Shown here: one piece after another, positions 48,230 through 58,245 of the stretch
Layout of the letters: every line of letters begins with the position of its first letter
Numbering within the stretch: position 1 is the stretch's first letter
Source: Euglena gracilis
Lineage: Eukaryota; Euglenida; Euglenophyceae; Euglenales
DNA: 64,000 nt
NCBI GenBank assembly: GCA_039621445.1
Contig: CP154956.1
Coordinates: 186,001-250,000, forward strand
Direction: 5' to 3'
Position numbers and translations under genes: made by a program
The notes under the pieces: generated by a model
What the model saw: only the letters and a program-made list of their open reading frames with translations
Told to the model about the DNA's origin: nothing
The model's database searches: none

Positions 48230-48720
48230 AACAATGGACTGGCTCATTCGGAATGGTTTTTGATCTTGTGAAGTCAATGAACGACCTAGAGCAGACACAT
48301 TGCAGCAAATGAATGTCACGACCAGCCGCATTTTTTCCCTCGGCCTGTTTTCTGTTGTTCCCCATCTGCGACCTGACCTTTTTTCGCACGTTGTTTGTTT
48401 GCCGCCACCACCTTATTTTTCGACCCTTACATTGCAGGCTGTGTGCATCCATTTTCAGGGACACCAGCAAAGGGTTGATCACAGAATTGGGTCCCAATTT
48501 CCAGGGAGGGGTCTGTTAGAAAATGGCTCCAAATGCCTGACCTGATCACTCCTGAAACAGCAATCGTGGGGAACATTTTGTCTCCAAGGGGCAACACACC
48601 CAAGGCTTCCAAGTGGCGTGCTTCGAAATAGCAAGTGTTGCTGAAATCGAAACCATCCCAACACCGCAAAGTCCCAAGGCAGCCTTCCGGGAGCAGAAGA
48701 ATAATAAGCCCCCCAAAAAA
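48230..48720. other. non-coding DNA
   Basis: Nothing supportable. Confidence 0.4.
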
Positions 48721-48733
48721 CCCTTCTCCCCCC

Positions 48734-49022
48734 CAGGGTATTAAGTGAGTGGTGATTTTTGGAGGGGAAGGGGGTAAGACCCCCTTCCCCCCTTTGGACC
48801 GAGGGGTGGGGTCTGGACCCCCCAGGAACCCCAAAAAATTTTCTGGCGCTTTGCGCCAGAAAGATGAAAAATTTGGTCCATGTATTGACCAATTTTTCAA
48901 AAAAAGGAGGGGCGCGAAAACGCGGCCTTTTCAAGGCCCAAAAATTTTCGGGCGTTTTGCACCGGAGATTTTTTTCACAAGGGGCTGACCCCACCCTCCT
49001 CCCTTGCTCACTTTACACCCTG
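48734..49022. mobile_element. class-1 MITE, 289 bp
   Basis: CAGGGTATTAAGTGAGTGG at the left, GCTCACTTTACACCCTG at the right. Core hairpin ctggcgctttgcgccag then AAAGATGAAAAATT, and tttttcaaaaaaagg as in 14827. Flanks ctcccccc and ccctcccc are C-rich, so the duplication is only suggestive. Confidence 0.75.
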
Positions 49023-49029
49023 CCCTCCC

Positions 49030-50750
49030 CACGCTCTCATTTGTGTACCGAACTGGATGTGTGGATGTGCATTGCAGCCAAAATTATATCCCAAAATTCC
49101 CCGTTCCCAAGCTTGATGATGGACCTTCCGCCAAACACAGCAACGTCTGATGATGTCGGGCGGATGCTCCGTGGGAGGCGCATTGCGTTTGAATTCCTTC
49201 TTGCAAGGTGCATATTCTGAAATCTCCCATGTTTGCTGCTGTCCAGGTTTTGCTGTGGGGGGGGGGGGGTGTTACTGGCAACCGATCAATTTGAAAATCA
49301 GACAGTTTCTTTTCCTTTCTTTCAAGGAAATTTGGACCCTGCCAAGGGAATTTAAACGGGATGTGTGTGAAAATTTTCTAGCAAAATTTCGTCCAGAATT
49401 TTCCCCAACATTTAGCATTTGAAAATCCGTCCAAGGTTTTTCCCGCAAACTTAAGAAATATGCAATTTCCTCCAGTGAACGCCCTGAAACGTTTTCGCGG
49501 TTATTCTTGGTCGCACTAACATTTGGAATGTATTTTTGTTTCAATCACCCACCTGTCAGAAGGTGCATTGAATCCAAAATGAAAGTATGTGTCTGTGCAT
49601 TTTATTCTGCAATTTGGAGGTTAAGGTTCCACCAAGAAGGGGAAAAAATCTTTTTGACGAGTTTTCTTTTCCAGAAGTTTTCCTGGCCTTTTTAAGCAGA
49701 TGTCCAGAATTCTTCCCAGCATTATAAAATTGCGTCCAATGTTTTTCCAGCAGAATTTTTTTTTGGTGGCAATTATTCCCGGTGAGATCCCCCCCCTGGT
49801 CGGTTTGGGAAGGACAGGGTGGGCGACACTGTCGACTCCACCCAATGGTGGGAGGAGGTCGAGTTTTGGAGTGAGCAGCATTGCAGCATGCATCCCTTGC
49901 TGCACATATTTTATTTTGAAGGGGTCAAACCTATGCATATTCCAAAACCCCCAGGAGGGGGTGTCTGCTGCAGTCAGGCACCCCATGACACAAGGCAGCC
50001 CCCCGGGGTTGGTAAAAAGAAGCCTGGTGTGTTCTCAGCATTGAATTTGCATCTTCTTGCAACCCATTTCACCTGTTCCAAATACGAGATTGTGTATTAC
50101 AATAGCTATAAACGTCTAACTTGCATCGCGTTTCCCCCTTTGTGTCTTTTGCCATCGTCAGGAATCCTGCGGACAAGTCCTCAGTTTTTGCAGTTCACAG
50201 CCAGAAGTCTTAGAAAAGCTTTCCCAACTGCTCCCCCTCCAAACCAAGCTGAAACCTTTTCCCCCATGCCCTCTTGTCAAGCAGCTTATTTTATTTGCAG
50301 GTTTGATGCAGGGGCCCAGAAAAGAGGTGGGGGCGCGGTCTGGGTGATCGCTTTTCCGGGCCGTGTGCCGGCTCGAAAATTTTCCAACCAAAAACTGCCA
50401 AAAGTGTCATTTCTGGCAATTTTTCCAAGAAAAAATTTGGCAAAACGCCGACAGGGAAAGTGTGACCGTTTTTGTGGGGGGTCTCGGGTTTCTCCCTTGG
50501 ATTTCCCCTTTGGGGCCGTTCCGGACCCCCCTTTACAGTGGTGCGCTTGTGCAGGGGGGGGGGGCACCACCTGAACCCCGCACCCTAAACTCCGCACACC
50601 CCCGCACACCGAACCGTCACCCCGGAGACACCGCGGGCTCCGCACTTGCCATTGTGAGGCCATGCCTTGCTCGCTGGCGGTTTGCTGTGATTGTTATGGC
50701 GCGCTGGGTTAGGAGGTCCCGCTCAGTGCCTTTCTCGCCGGAGTTGGCTG
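49030..50750. other. non-coding; class-1 right end near 50030
   Basis: 49960-50030 matches 25855-25901 (ccatgacacaaggca and ggttggtaaaaagaagcctg). 50500-50750 is GC-rich and sits directly upstream of the small ORF at 50760; it could hold its promoter or 5' UTR, but no motif is clear. Confidence 0.4.
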
Positions 50751-50759
50751 ATTCTTAAA

Positions 50760-51041
50760 ATGCCCCTCGAAAACACAGACGGAAGGACAGAAGAGTTCAC
50801 GGACGAAGAAGAACCAAGAAAAGAAGTCGGTATCAATTTAATCCCCGGAGGGGCACGAACCAGACGAATGTCAACTCAAAAGTCAATGCATCAAATTTCA
50901 AATTTGGCTTCAATGAGCAATGCTGTGGAAAAGGATTTGGAATTACATGGCCGCGGACGTCCTGGAGCAGTGGCCGCAGCAGCTGGAGAACTTGGAGATG
51001 AGGTCTACGCGTTGCAAACCGTGGCAAGCCGTGGCGTATAA
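50760..51041 (+). CDS. small intact ORF, 93 aa, unknown
   Basis: The ATG at 50760 follows an in-frame stop (ttcttaaa). The protein begins MPLENTDGRTEEFTDEEEPR, then KEVGINLIPGGARTRRMS, a Ser/Met/Gln stretch, an Arg/Gly/Ala stretch, and ends LQTVASRGV. Base use is balanced and free of homopolymers, unlike its surroundings, which suggests selection or a recent source. It starts acidic, is basic in the middle, has no membrane segment and is recognised as no family. A hairpin follows directly after the stop. Confidence 0.45.
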   Translation: MPLENTDGRTEEFTDEEEPRKEVGINLIPGGARTRRMSTQKSMHQISNLASMSNAVEKDLELHGRGRPGAVAAAAGELGDEVYALQTVASRGV

Positions 51042-51042
51042 C

Positions 51043-51074
51043 GGGCCAAGGGCGCCTGCGGCGCCCTTGACCCT
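51043..51074 (+). other. hairpin directly after a small ORF
   Basis: gggccaagggcgcc pairs with ggcgcccttgaccc across a 3-nt loop (one wobble pair). Possibly a 3'-end or stability structure of the 50760 transcript. Confidence 0.5.
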
Positions 51075-51119
51075 TTATACTGCCTGAATACGGGTTATGC
51101 CCACGATTTTTATATAATG

Positions 51120-51408
51120 TACCCCCGCCATTATGTACCCCCTGGGGGGGAGGTACATAATGGGAAGGGCCGTCCCAACAGGAATGCACCAAGCCCGGCC
51201 ATTCCGCAGGCAGGTCCGCCCCATTGTGAACCTCCCCCCCCATTGTGTACCCCCCCCATTGTGCACCTCCCCCCCAGTTTCGGCCACCCGGGGGGCCGCA
51301 GGCAGGTCCGCCCCATTGTGAACCTCCCCCCCCTTTGTACCCCCCCATTGTGTACCTCCCCCCCAGTTTCGGCCTCCCGGGGGGAGGTACATAATGGGGG
51401 GGATGGTA
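51120..51408. mobile_element. class-2 TA-bounded foldback, inverse copy of 18796
   Basis: Left TACCCCCGCCATTATG, right GGGGGGATGGTA. Units ccattgtgtacctcccccc and agtttcggcc recur. Its right TA runs straight into the microsatellite at 51409. Confidence 0.7.
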
Positions 51409-51423
51409 TATATACATATGTAC

Positions 51424-51457
<34 letters not shown>

Positions 51458-51637
51458 TCATACACATTTATATATACATATATGCATATATATGTATATA
51501 TATGTGTGTGTATACATATACAGATACATATATATACATATATATACACATAGATATACATATATATACACATATATATACACATATATACATATATATA
51601 CATATACATATATATATGTGTATATATATATATATAT

Positions 51638-51669
<32 letters not shown>

Positions 51670-52056
51670 CATATACATACATATATACATATATATATAC
51701 ATATGTAGGTATATATAGACATATATATATACATACATACATATATATACATGTATATATACATATATACACATATATATATACATATATATACATACAT
51801 ATATACATATATATACATATATATACATATATATACATATATATACATATATATATACATACATATACATATAAATATATATATGTATATATATATATAT
51901 ATGTATATATATGTATATATGTGTATGTATATGTATATATATATGTGTGTATATGTATGTATGTATATAAATATATATGTATATATGTATATATGTATAT
52001 ATGTGTATATGTATATGTATACACACATGTATATATGTATATATGTATGTATGCGT
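51409..52056. repeat. TA/CATA microsatellite, about 650 bp
   Basis: tatatacatacatatata arrays with CACA patches. Open frames of Tyr/Ile/His repeats here are artefacts. Confidence 0.95.
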
Positions 52057-52604
52057 TTGCGTTCCCCCTGAAATTTTTTTTCAAAAAATGTCTCGAAAAA
52101 TGAAGTTCGGGGAAGAAAAAATATAGTGGACAAAAATGCCCCAAAAAGTTCTAGAAGGTGTTGGTGCCCCCGTTTTGCATTGTGAAATGTGTTTCTATAC
52201 ATAAATTGTCATCCATGCCCCCCCCTTACCGTCCCCCCCCTCCTGTTCCGATAGAATTAAATAGGGGGGATGGGAACAGGGGGGAATAGGGGGGATGGGG
52301 GATGTGTCATGGCACTTTTTGTAAAGGATTCTTGAGACAAAGAGAGAAAAGGAATTTTTGGGTCCGTTTTTGTTGTTCTCAATCCCATCAAACTCCAAAC
52401 TGACACCAAAAATTGATGTTGTGGAGGTGCAATTTTCAAGTGTCAACAAAAGAAAACTTCATTTTCTGCATTTTAAATGGCCATTTTGTGTCTAACTTGG
52501 TTGGTTAGCCCATGGCCCATGGGAACAGTAAGTGGGGAGCTCGTCCCCCCCCCCCTTACTGTTCCCCACCTTACTGTTGCCATGGACCCAAAAGGGGGCC
52601 ACAG

Positions 52605-53016
52605 CAGGGTTGTGCCAATAAATCGTTTCGAGCCGACGAACGATCAATCACGATTAATCAAGGTGCCTCGGACGATTAACGATTAACTGGTCCTTTCCAA
52701 ATTCTGATTATGAACTTTGCATGAGAAACGCAAACACAGAAAGTAGTTAATTCCTTTGCGGTCCCGCAGGCATATTTCCCAGGCGCCATTCAGTGAATTA
52801 GGAACTGCTTGATACTAATAAAAATCGCGCAACGTTACACTGGCTCGGTGGCAATTTTAAGAACCCTTTGCATGGTACCAGCAGGTAGTAGTGCAAATAT
52901 CGTGCCCATCATTGGTGGCATCCGCAGTGAACGATTAATCGCCCTAGGCCGAACGATTCGATTAATCGGAGATTACGAACGATTAGTCGATTAATCGATT
53001 AATCGAAACAGCCCTA
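52605..53016. mobile_element. hAT-like MITE, 412 bp, nested in the TIR arm
   Basis: Left CAGGGTTGTGCCAATAAATC, right GATTAATCGAAACAGCCCTA; cgattaatcgattaatcg words lie at both ends. gccacag is repeated at 52598-52604 and 53017-53023, a 7-8-bp duplication. The TIR style (CAGGGYTGT plus AATCG repeats) is of known hAT-MITE type and differs from the class-1 elements. Confidence 0.85.
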
Positions 53017-53045
53017 GCCACAGGACGGAAACAGTAGGGGGGGGC

Positions 53046-53420
53046 ATGGTAAGCCCGGATTTCAGCCTGAAACCGGGTTCAGCAAGGGGGCCCCTGCAGC
53101 CTGAAGAGTTGGACCTGTTGCTGAAGGGGGTGAACTGGTCCAATCCTTATGAGGTGCAGAGAGCAAACATCTTGGTGGTGGTCTTCACCATAGGATTCCG
53201 CAGCGAGGTGTTGTGTCGGCTGGAGATTGGTTCCTTCACCGAGGGGGTGACCAAGGATGGCAAAAAAAATTGTTGACGGCTACAATTGAAACCATGAGAA
53301 TCACCAAGCTCTTTTTGACCGTGTGGGCAAGGTCCCGATCCCCTCTCGTGTCCTGTGGCAGCGATCCTTCGGCAAAACCAACTGGTTGCGCAAGCTCCGC
53401 CCGGGGAAGATGGAATGTGG
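53046..53420 (+). pseudogene. tyrosine recombinase/integrase-like fragment, broken
   Basis: The frame from 53046 reads LQPEELDLLLKGVNWSNPYE, VQRANILVVVFTIGFRSEVL, then CRLEIGSFTEGVTKDGKK and a stop at 53274. IGFRSEVLCRLE fits the box-I pattern G-x-R-x-S-E-x-x-x-L, whose Arg is catalytic in tyrosine recombinases. After the stop, coding-like sequence continues in other frames (TATIETM..., then VPIPSRVLWQRSF). The His-x-x-Arg box and catalytic Tyr are not present; the right TIR arm begins where they would be expected. A decayed and truncated copy. Confidence 0.45.
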
Positions 53421-54227
53421 CTACCATGTCTCCCCCCCTTACTGTTCCCGTCCTGTGGCCCCCTTTTGGGTCCATGGGAACAGTAAGGGGGGGAACAGTA
53501 AGGGGGGGAACAGTAAGGGGGGGACGAGTACCCCCCCCCCTTACTGTTCCCATGGGCCATGAACTGGCAAACCAAATTAGACCCGAAAGGCCACCTAAAG
53601 TACCAAAATGAAGCCTTTTTGGTTCACATGCTTGAAATTTGCACCTCCACAACATCCATTTTGGTGTTGGTTTCGAGTTTGACAGGAATGAGAGCACCTA
53701 AAACCGACCAAAAAATCCCTTTTTTATCTCTTTGTTCCCAGAATCCTTTAGAAAAAGTGCCCTGACACTGTACTGTTCCTGTCCTCCCTATGGGAACAGT
53801 AAGGGGGGAGGACAGTAAGGGGGGGGGTACATGGTATTTCGCTCTTCGAAATACACCAGCAGCACTTTTTCACCCCTGCAGACCTCCTCGGAAACCTACG
53901 GCGGAGTGGGTTTCAATGTGGTGCTTGCTGCTTGACGTTTATAGAAGAAAAAACGGGGTCCGATCACGCTTCCAGGTGAGAAAACGGGTGGCACCGAAGG
54001 CTGAAATTTCTGTAAATTTTTTTTGTAAATATTTCAGCAATCCTGCGCCATAGTGGTTCATTACAAAAGGAATCATTTGCAACCCCAGCCATTTGCAAGT
54101 GGCATGGTCCTTGGAGTGTTTTTCTGCCTCCTGCCATATTTGCCACAAGAAAAGATTTTTGCATTGCGCACCGGGTGACTTTTGGGCAAATGTATGCCGT
54201 CGACATCCACTGCTGCAGGTCCATCGG

Positions 54228-54620
54228 AGGCTAGGCACAGCGGGGAGGATTGAGGGGGGGGGCGAGCGGCCGCGCGGGTGGGGGGGGGGGAGGGGGGGTC
54301 CGAGGGCGGCCGCGCGGGCGGCGCGCATCCTAAAATCTGTGTTTTTCGGGTCCAAAAAGTGGTCATTTCTTGCCACTTTTGGGCCATTTTGATCAAAAAA
54401 AATGCTTTTTTTTGGCCGCGCGCAGAGCGGGCGGCACCCAAATTTGCCGTTTTTATGTCCGAAAGTGGTCATTTTTGGCCATTTTTGTGCTTTCAAAAAA
54501 GTCGCGATTTTTTCGCAAAAAAATTGTTGGGTATGCTAGGCACAGTGGGGGGGGGTCCAGGGGGGGGCAAGCGGCCGCGCGGGGAGGGGTCCCGGAACCC
54601 CCCCCCCCCGAGCGGCGCGC
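54228..54620. repeat. dispersed repeat A, copy 1 (ctaggcacag)
   Basis: aggctaggcacag, then GC-rich gagcggccgcgcgg, then gcgcgcatcctaaaat, tttcgggtccaaaaagtggtcattt and a second ctaggcacag at 54537. The copy at 56664 shares these landmarks in order. Confidence 0.7.
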
Positions 54621-54621
54621 C

Positions 54622-54789
54622 TACCCTTACCCCCCTCCCCTATTTGCCCCCCCCTAATTGGTTATTTGGGGGTCCCGTTGGACGGTCCATTAGCCAATTA
54701 GGGGGGGGTCAGGCTTATTGGCCATTGACCGGGGTAACCCCTCCCTAATTGTCCCCCCCCCTAATTGGCTAATTGGGGGGGTGAGGGTA
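54622..54789. mobile_element. class-2 TA-bounded foldback (word CTAATTGGCTAATTGG)
   Basis: Left TACCCTTACCCCCC, right GGGGGGGTGAGGGTA, with repeated cccctaattggctaattggggg in both orientations. A related copy lies at about 18715-18797. Confidence 0.7.
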
Positions 54790-55640
54790 GCCTCCATCGC
54801 TGTCCAATCGTGGAATGAAGATGCTTCCGGGTCTGGAGCAGTCATCCCGCACATTGTTCTTCGCCTTGTGAGGCCATTCTTTTGAGCAGTAGTTGTCAGT
54901 CAGGAAGCCTTGGACAGCCCCGTGCTGACATGTGCTGAATTTGATTTGCAACAAACAAGGTGATGTCCAAGCGGGTGTGAAGAACCAAAGCATTTTGGGC
55001 AGGTGTTGGGATTCCATTCCACTATCTCCATTGTTGTGAGGGGAATCCCAAGGGACCAGCGAAGTGTGCGACGGAATTCAGCTGTTGGTAACAGGGTACG
55101 AAAATGGCGCCACAACAGCCCATGCCATTGTATGGTTGGTGCTGACTTGAAAAACGAACACTTGAAAGGTCCACTCAAAATTTGTTTTTTTTTGTGTCCA
55201 ACAGTGCTGATTCTAGCTGCTTTTAGAATTGTATGGGGACTGTGATTGGATCATTGTCTCAAGCCCATTAAGTCCGAGGGGCAATTTGTCCCAAGTGATG
55301 GAGATCTTCGCGCAAGCAAATTTCCATATCATTTGGGAGAATGTCAAGGGAGGCAGGAAGCAATCCGGTGAACTTCACCTAGGGGGGGGGGGAGGGGGCC
55401 CAAAACCCAAAGTTCATCGCCTGGTCTCCCCTTACCCGCTCAGCGGATCACCCATTTCCAATTTTTGCTTGCATTTTTGAAATTGGAAACCATTTTGCAA
55501 AATGGTGGTTGGTGGTGGTGGTTGTGTAAGGATGTGCGTTTTTTTATTGTACCAATTTTTTTTTCCAAAAAAGAAAATACATGGAAAATTTTCAGGCACC
55601 TTTTGAGGATAAAAGGTATTTGGAAGGAACCCTGTTTCTG
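54790..55640. other. non-coding DNA
   Basis: No supported gene. The G run at 55381-55393 is the only low-complexity patch. Confidence 0.4.
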
Positions 55641-55654
55641 AAGCTGTCAACCCG

Positions 55655-55927
55655 TTGCTGCCTGCAGCCGTCAACAAGGAAGTGGTGCCGAACCCTGGGA
55701 AGAAGGTCCGGAGGGAGGTAAGCATTGGAGGGAAGGTTGAAGTTCTCCACCATTTCCAAGGAAACTTCAAAGGAAAAACTCTAAAGAAATTCCCAAAGAT
55801 CAGCCCATCCAAGCCTAAGAGGATCAAAAGGAAGGGGGATGATTTGGTGAAGGCGGTTGGAAAGGAGAAGGCACTGAAAAAGCGAGAACGGGCAATCCAC
55901 GGGACCTATTGGAGGCCTTCAAGTTGA
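55655..55927 (+). CDS. Lys-rich HTH-like ORF, possible transposase N-terminus
   Basis: An open frame with strong protein character: VNKEVVPNPGKKVRREVSIG, GKVEVLHHFQGNFKGKTLKK, FPKISPSKPKRIKRKGDDLV, then KAVGKEKALKKRERAIHGTY and a stop. The pattern K-V-E-V-L...F...T-L-K-K-F-P-x-I-S-x-S-K-x-K-R-I resembles the CENP-B/pogo-type helix-turn-helix of Tigger-like transposases. No DDE domain follows. It has few repeats around it and balanced base use. Confidence 0.45.
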   Translation: MLPAAVNKEVVPNPGKKVRREVSIGGKVEVLHHFQGNFKGKTLKKFPKISPSKPKRIKRKGDDLVKAVGKEKALKKRERAIHGTYWRPSS

Positions 55928-56139
55928 CGCAAGCTCCAAGAGTTGTGAAAGACTTCTTCAACACTCCCATGCATCACCTTGGAGGCTATATGTGTCCTTT
56001 TACAGCTAACCGCCATTACTTTGGCGCACAGTGGCCAAAACCGTGATCCTTGGTGGCCAGTAATTTGGCCTAGATTTGCCAAAACCTAGGCACCGTGGTG
56101 GCCAAAGCTTGGCACCAAGTGGCAAGGTCGGATAGAGGC

Positions 56140-56200
56140 ATACAGGTTGAGGTTGAGGTTGAGGTTGAAGTAGAGGTAGAGGTAGAGGTAGAGGGGCCCA
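56140..56200 (+). repeat. GAGGTT/GAGGTA hexamer repeat
   Basis: About nine gaggtt/gaggta units. A shortened return (ccagaggtagaggtcacc) is at about 56420. Confidence 0.9.
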
Positions 56201-56663
56201 GGCACAGGTGGGGGGGGGGGGTCCGTGGGACCCCCCCGTCGAGTTACGAATTCAACCGGACCAGTCGAGTTCGAGGGGTGGGGGGTCCGGGTTCTAGACT
56301 TGTCAAAAATCAGGGGGGAGCCCAGGCACAGGGGAGGGGTCCCGCTGGACCGCCCTGTCGAGGTCCGAACTCAACCAGACAAGGGGGCGGATTTGGACCC
56401 AAACTGGGCTGCCTGCCCTCCAGAGGTAGAGGTCACCTCTACCTCCTCTATCCCTCTATGTCACCTATGTGTCAAAATCCTAATTAAAGTGACTCGAAGA
56501 AGGAAAATTTGTACCAAACAAATGCGATTTTTTTATAAAAAATATAGAAATTGGCAAACGTATCTCTGATAACAATATTTGAAACCACCCACCGAGACTA
56601 TGCTTCTTGTTTCTAATGTGTTTTGGTGCAAACTTGCCAAATTTAAAATTTGAGGCATATGGA

Positions 56664-57110
56664 GGCTAGGCACAGTCAAGGTTCCCGGGCTGTTTTTAAA
56701 CAAGGTTTAAAACAGGTTTTTTTCCTATTTCTAGTGTTTTATTTTAAAAAACACCCTTTTTTAAAACAAAAAACCGTCTTTAAACCGTTTTTTATTCATG
56801 AAAGTTTTTTGCTTTGTTTTAAAACCTTGGCAACAGTGGGGGGGCAGTGGGGGTGGCGATCGGCTGTGCGAGCCGCGGGGTGGGGGGGGTCTGAGGGCGG
56901 GCGCGGGTGGCGCGCATCCTAAAATCGGCAATTTTCGGGTCCAAAAAGTGGTCATTTTTTGGCCTTTTTTGGGGCTATTTTTGATCAAATAAATGCATTT
57001 TGGGCTTCTCGCAGAGTGCGCGGCCCCTAAATTTGCCATTTTAGATCCGAAAATGGTCATTTTTTTGGCATTTTTGGCCTCAAAAAGTCGCGATTTTTTC
57101 GCGAATTTTT
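56664..57110. repeat. dispersed repeat A, copy 2
   Basis: Starts aggctaggcacagtc, carries a T/A-rich insert with gtttaaaac words (56690-56830), then the shared gcgcgcatcctaaaatc, ttttcgggtccaaaaagtgg and aaaaagtcgcgattttttcgc. Confidence 0.7.
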
Positions 57111-57477
57111 TTCTTGTGGAAGGGACCAGTAAACCTACGATCCTGTGATCGACAGAGCCGCGCCCGTAAATTAGGCAGTACCCATTTTTCTGTCTCCTCT
57201 CCAGTGACGCAAGAGATTTCAAGCTATGTCTGTGTTGTGCTGAAGAAACACTGAAGGGTCACTAGATTGAACGTATACATCCGGAACGACGATTTGGAGT
57301 AGTCATATTCTTTTACACAATTTCGTCATATGCAGACTTGTGTGCTGAAGTGCAATCCAAGACGCCCGGGTGTGGACCATAACACCCAATCCAGAACTTG
57401 TCCATGCTGGAGAATTTCATTTTACGGTTTTCGAAGACTGAATTGGACTTGGATGAGGCATGACACTTACCATTTAA

Positions 57478-58245
57478 TTGTGCTGTTTTTTTGTCCCAGT
57501 TTTGCAGTGTACCCCCTTTCCCCTCCTCTCCAACCTTCCCCATGCATTGCTGTGCTTTGCAACCTTTCTATCAGTTCTTTTGTTTGCATTCAGCTCCCCA
57601 ATTTCACCAATTTACCACCCATTGCCAACCCCTATTTCAGCCAAACACCTTTATTTTCCTGCCATTCTCTGCCCCAAAAATCTTTCCACTGGGGTGTTTT
57701 TGTCTGGGCCCACCTTCCACCCCTCCAAAACCTTCCCATTGCAAGGCTATTCCAACACCCGTCTCCCTAAATTGTTTGCCCAAAGCTCTCCCTTCCACCC
57801 CTTTAAATCCTTCCACCCCTTGCCCTTGTGGCCAAAATTGTCTGTGGCCCCATGCCCTGCCAATTTTGGCCCTTGTTGGCTCGGTTCTCAACTCTGCCTC
57901 CCACACTGGGTCTCGCTCCAGCTCCAGCGTTGTGGCGATGTTCACCCCAACCCTGGACCTTCCCATAAAAATGCCCCACCATTTTCACCCCAACTCCTAC
58001 CCAAAATGGGAAGGGCTTTTCCCGCAAACCCAGACTGCCTTCGGTCTTTGCAAAAACCACTCCTGCTGTTTTGGCCACGTACCTCCGTCGCAGACACCCC
58101 CAGGCCACCAAACCACGCAGCCAACTCAATCCCACCCCATTCGCAAAGGGAGTCTCGGAAAACAAAATCTACCCACTGGCGAAAGCCTTCGGTGTCCATT
58201 ATCGGTGGAGGGTTTCGGAAAAAAAGGAAAGGTAAAAAAGTGTAA
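57478..58245 (+). CDS. retroelement ORF with 2A-like DVHPNPGP motif
   Basis: A 255-codon frame, Pro/Ser/Phe-rich and low in G. Near residue 160 it reads VSLQLQRCGDVHPNPGPSHK (57907-57966). D-V-x-x-NPGP is the 2A-like ribosome-skipping motif; C/S-GD(V/I)HPNPGP is common near the N-terminus of non-LTR retrotransposon ORFs, before the endonuclease. No endonuclease or RT motifs follow; the frame ends in a basic stretch (GGGFRKKRKGKKV). Another frame is also open across much of the stretch because stop codons are rare in this C-rich DNA, so the start is uncertain. Probably a truncated element. Confidence 0.5.
   Translation: MCCFFVPVLQCTPFPLLSNLPHALLCFATFLSVLLFAFSSPISPIYHPLPTPISAKHLYFPAILCPKNLSTGVFLSGPTFHPSKTFPLQGYSNTRLPKLFAQSSPFHPFKSFHPLPLWPKLSVAPCPANFGPCWLGSQLCLPHWVSLQLQRCGDVHPNPGPSHKNAPPFSPQLLPKMGRAFPANPDCLRSLQKPLLLFWPRTSVADTPRPPNHAANSIPPHSQRESRKTKSTHWRKPSVSIIGGGFRKKRKGKKV

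Larger units (their letters stand above)
52213..53834. mobile_element. long-TIR element with tyrosine-recombinase-like remnant
   Basis: The left arm (52213-52604 continued at 53017-53052) and right arm (53421-53834) are inverted copies of about 400 bp. Landmarks in both: CCATG...CCTTAC, ggatgttgtggaggtgc (or inverse), gcccatgggaacagtaag and caaaagggggccacag. A 412-bp hAT-like element (52605-53016) interrupts the left arm. The central 370 bp holds the coding remnant. Flanks show no clear duplication. The inverse layout resembles a foldback transposon; tyrosine recombinases are more usual in Cryptons and DIRS elements, which lack such arms. Confidence 0.8.

Noticed and set aside
49780-50030. 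A complete class-1 element ending at 50030
   Set aside because: The right end is clear, but I found neither a left CAGGCTT end nor a copy of the expected duplication gtgtgttc upstream.
51409-52056. Long open frames of Tyr/Ile/His repeats on both strands
   Set aside because: Products of the TA/CATA microsatellite, without start context or codon bias.
53323-53562. Gly-Asn-Ser-Lys repeats (GNSKGG) as a repeat protein
   Set aside because: Tandem ggaacagtaagggg units of the TIR arm, which is not coding.
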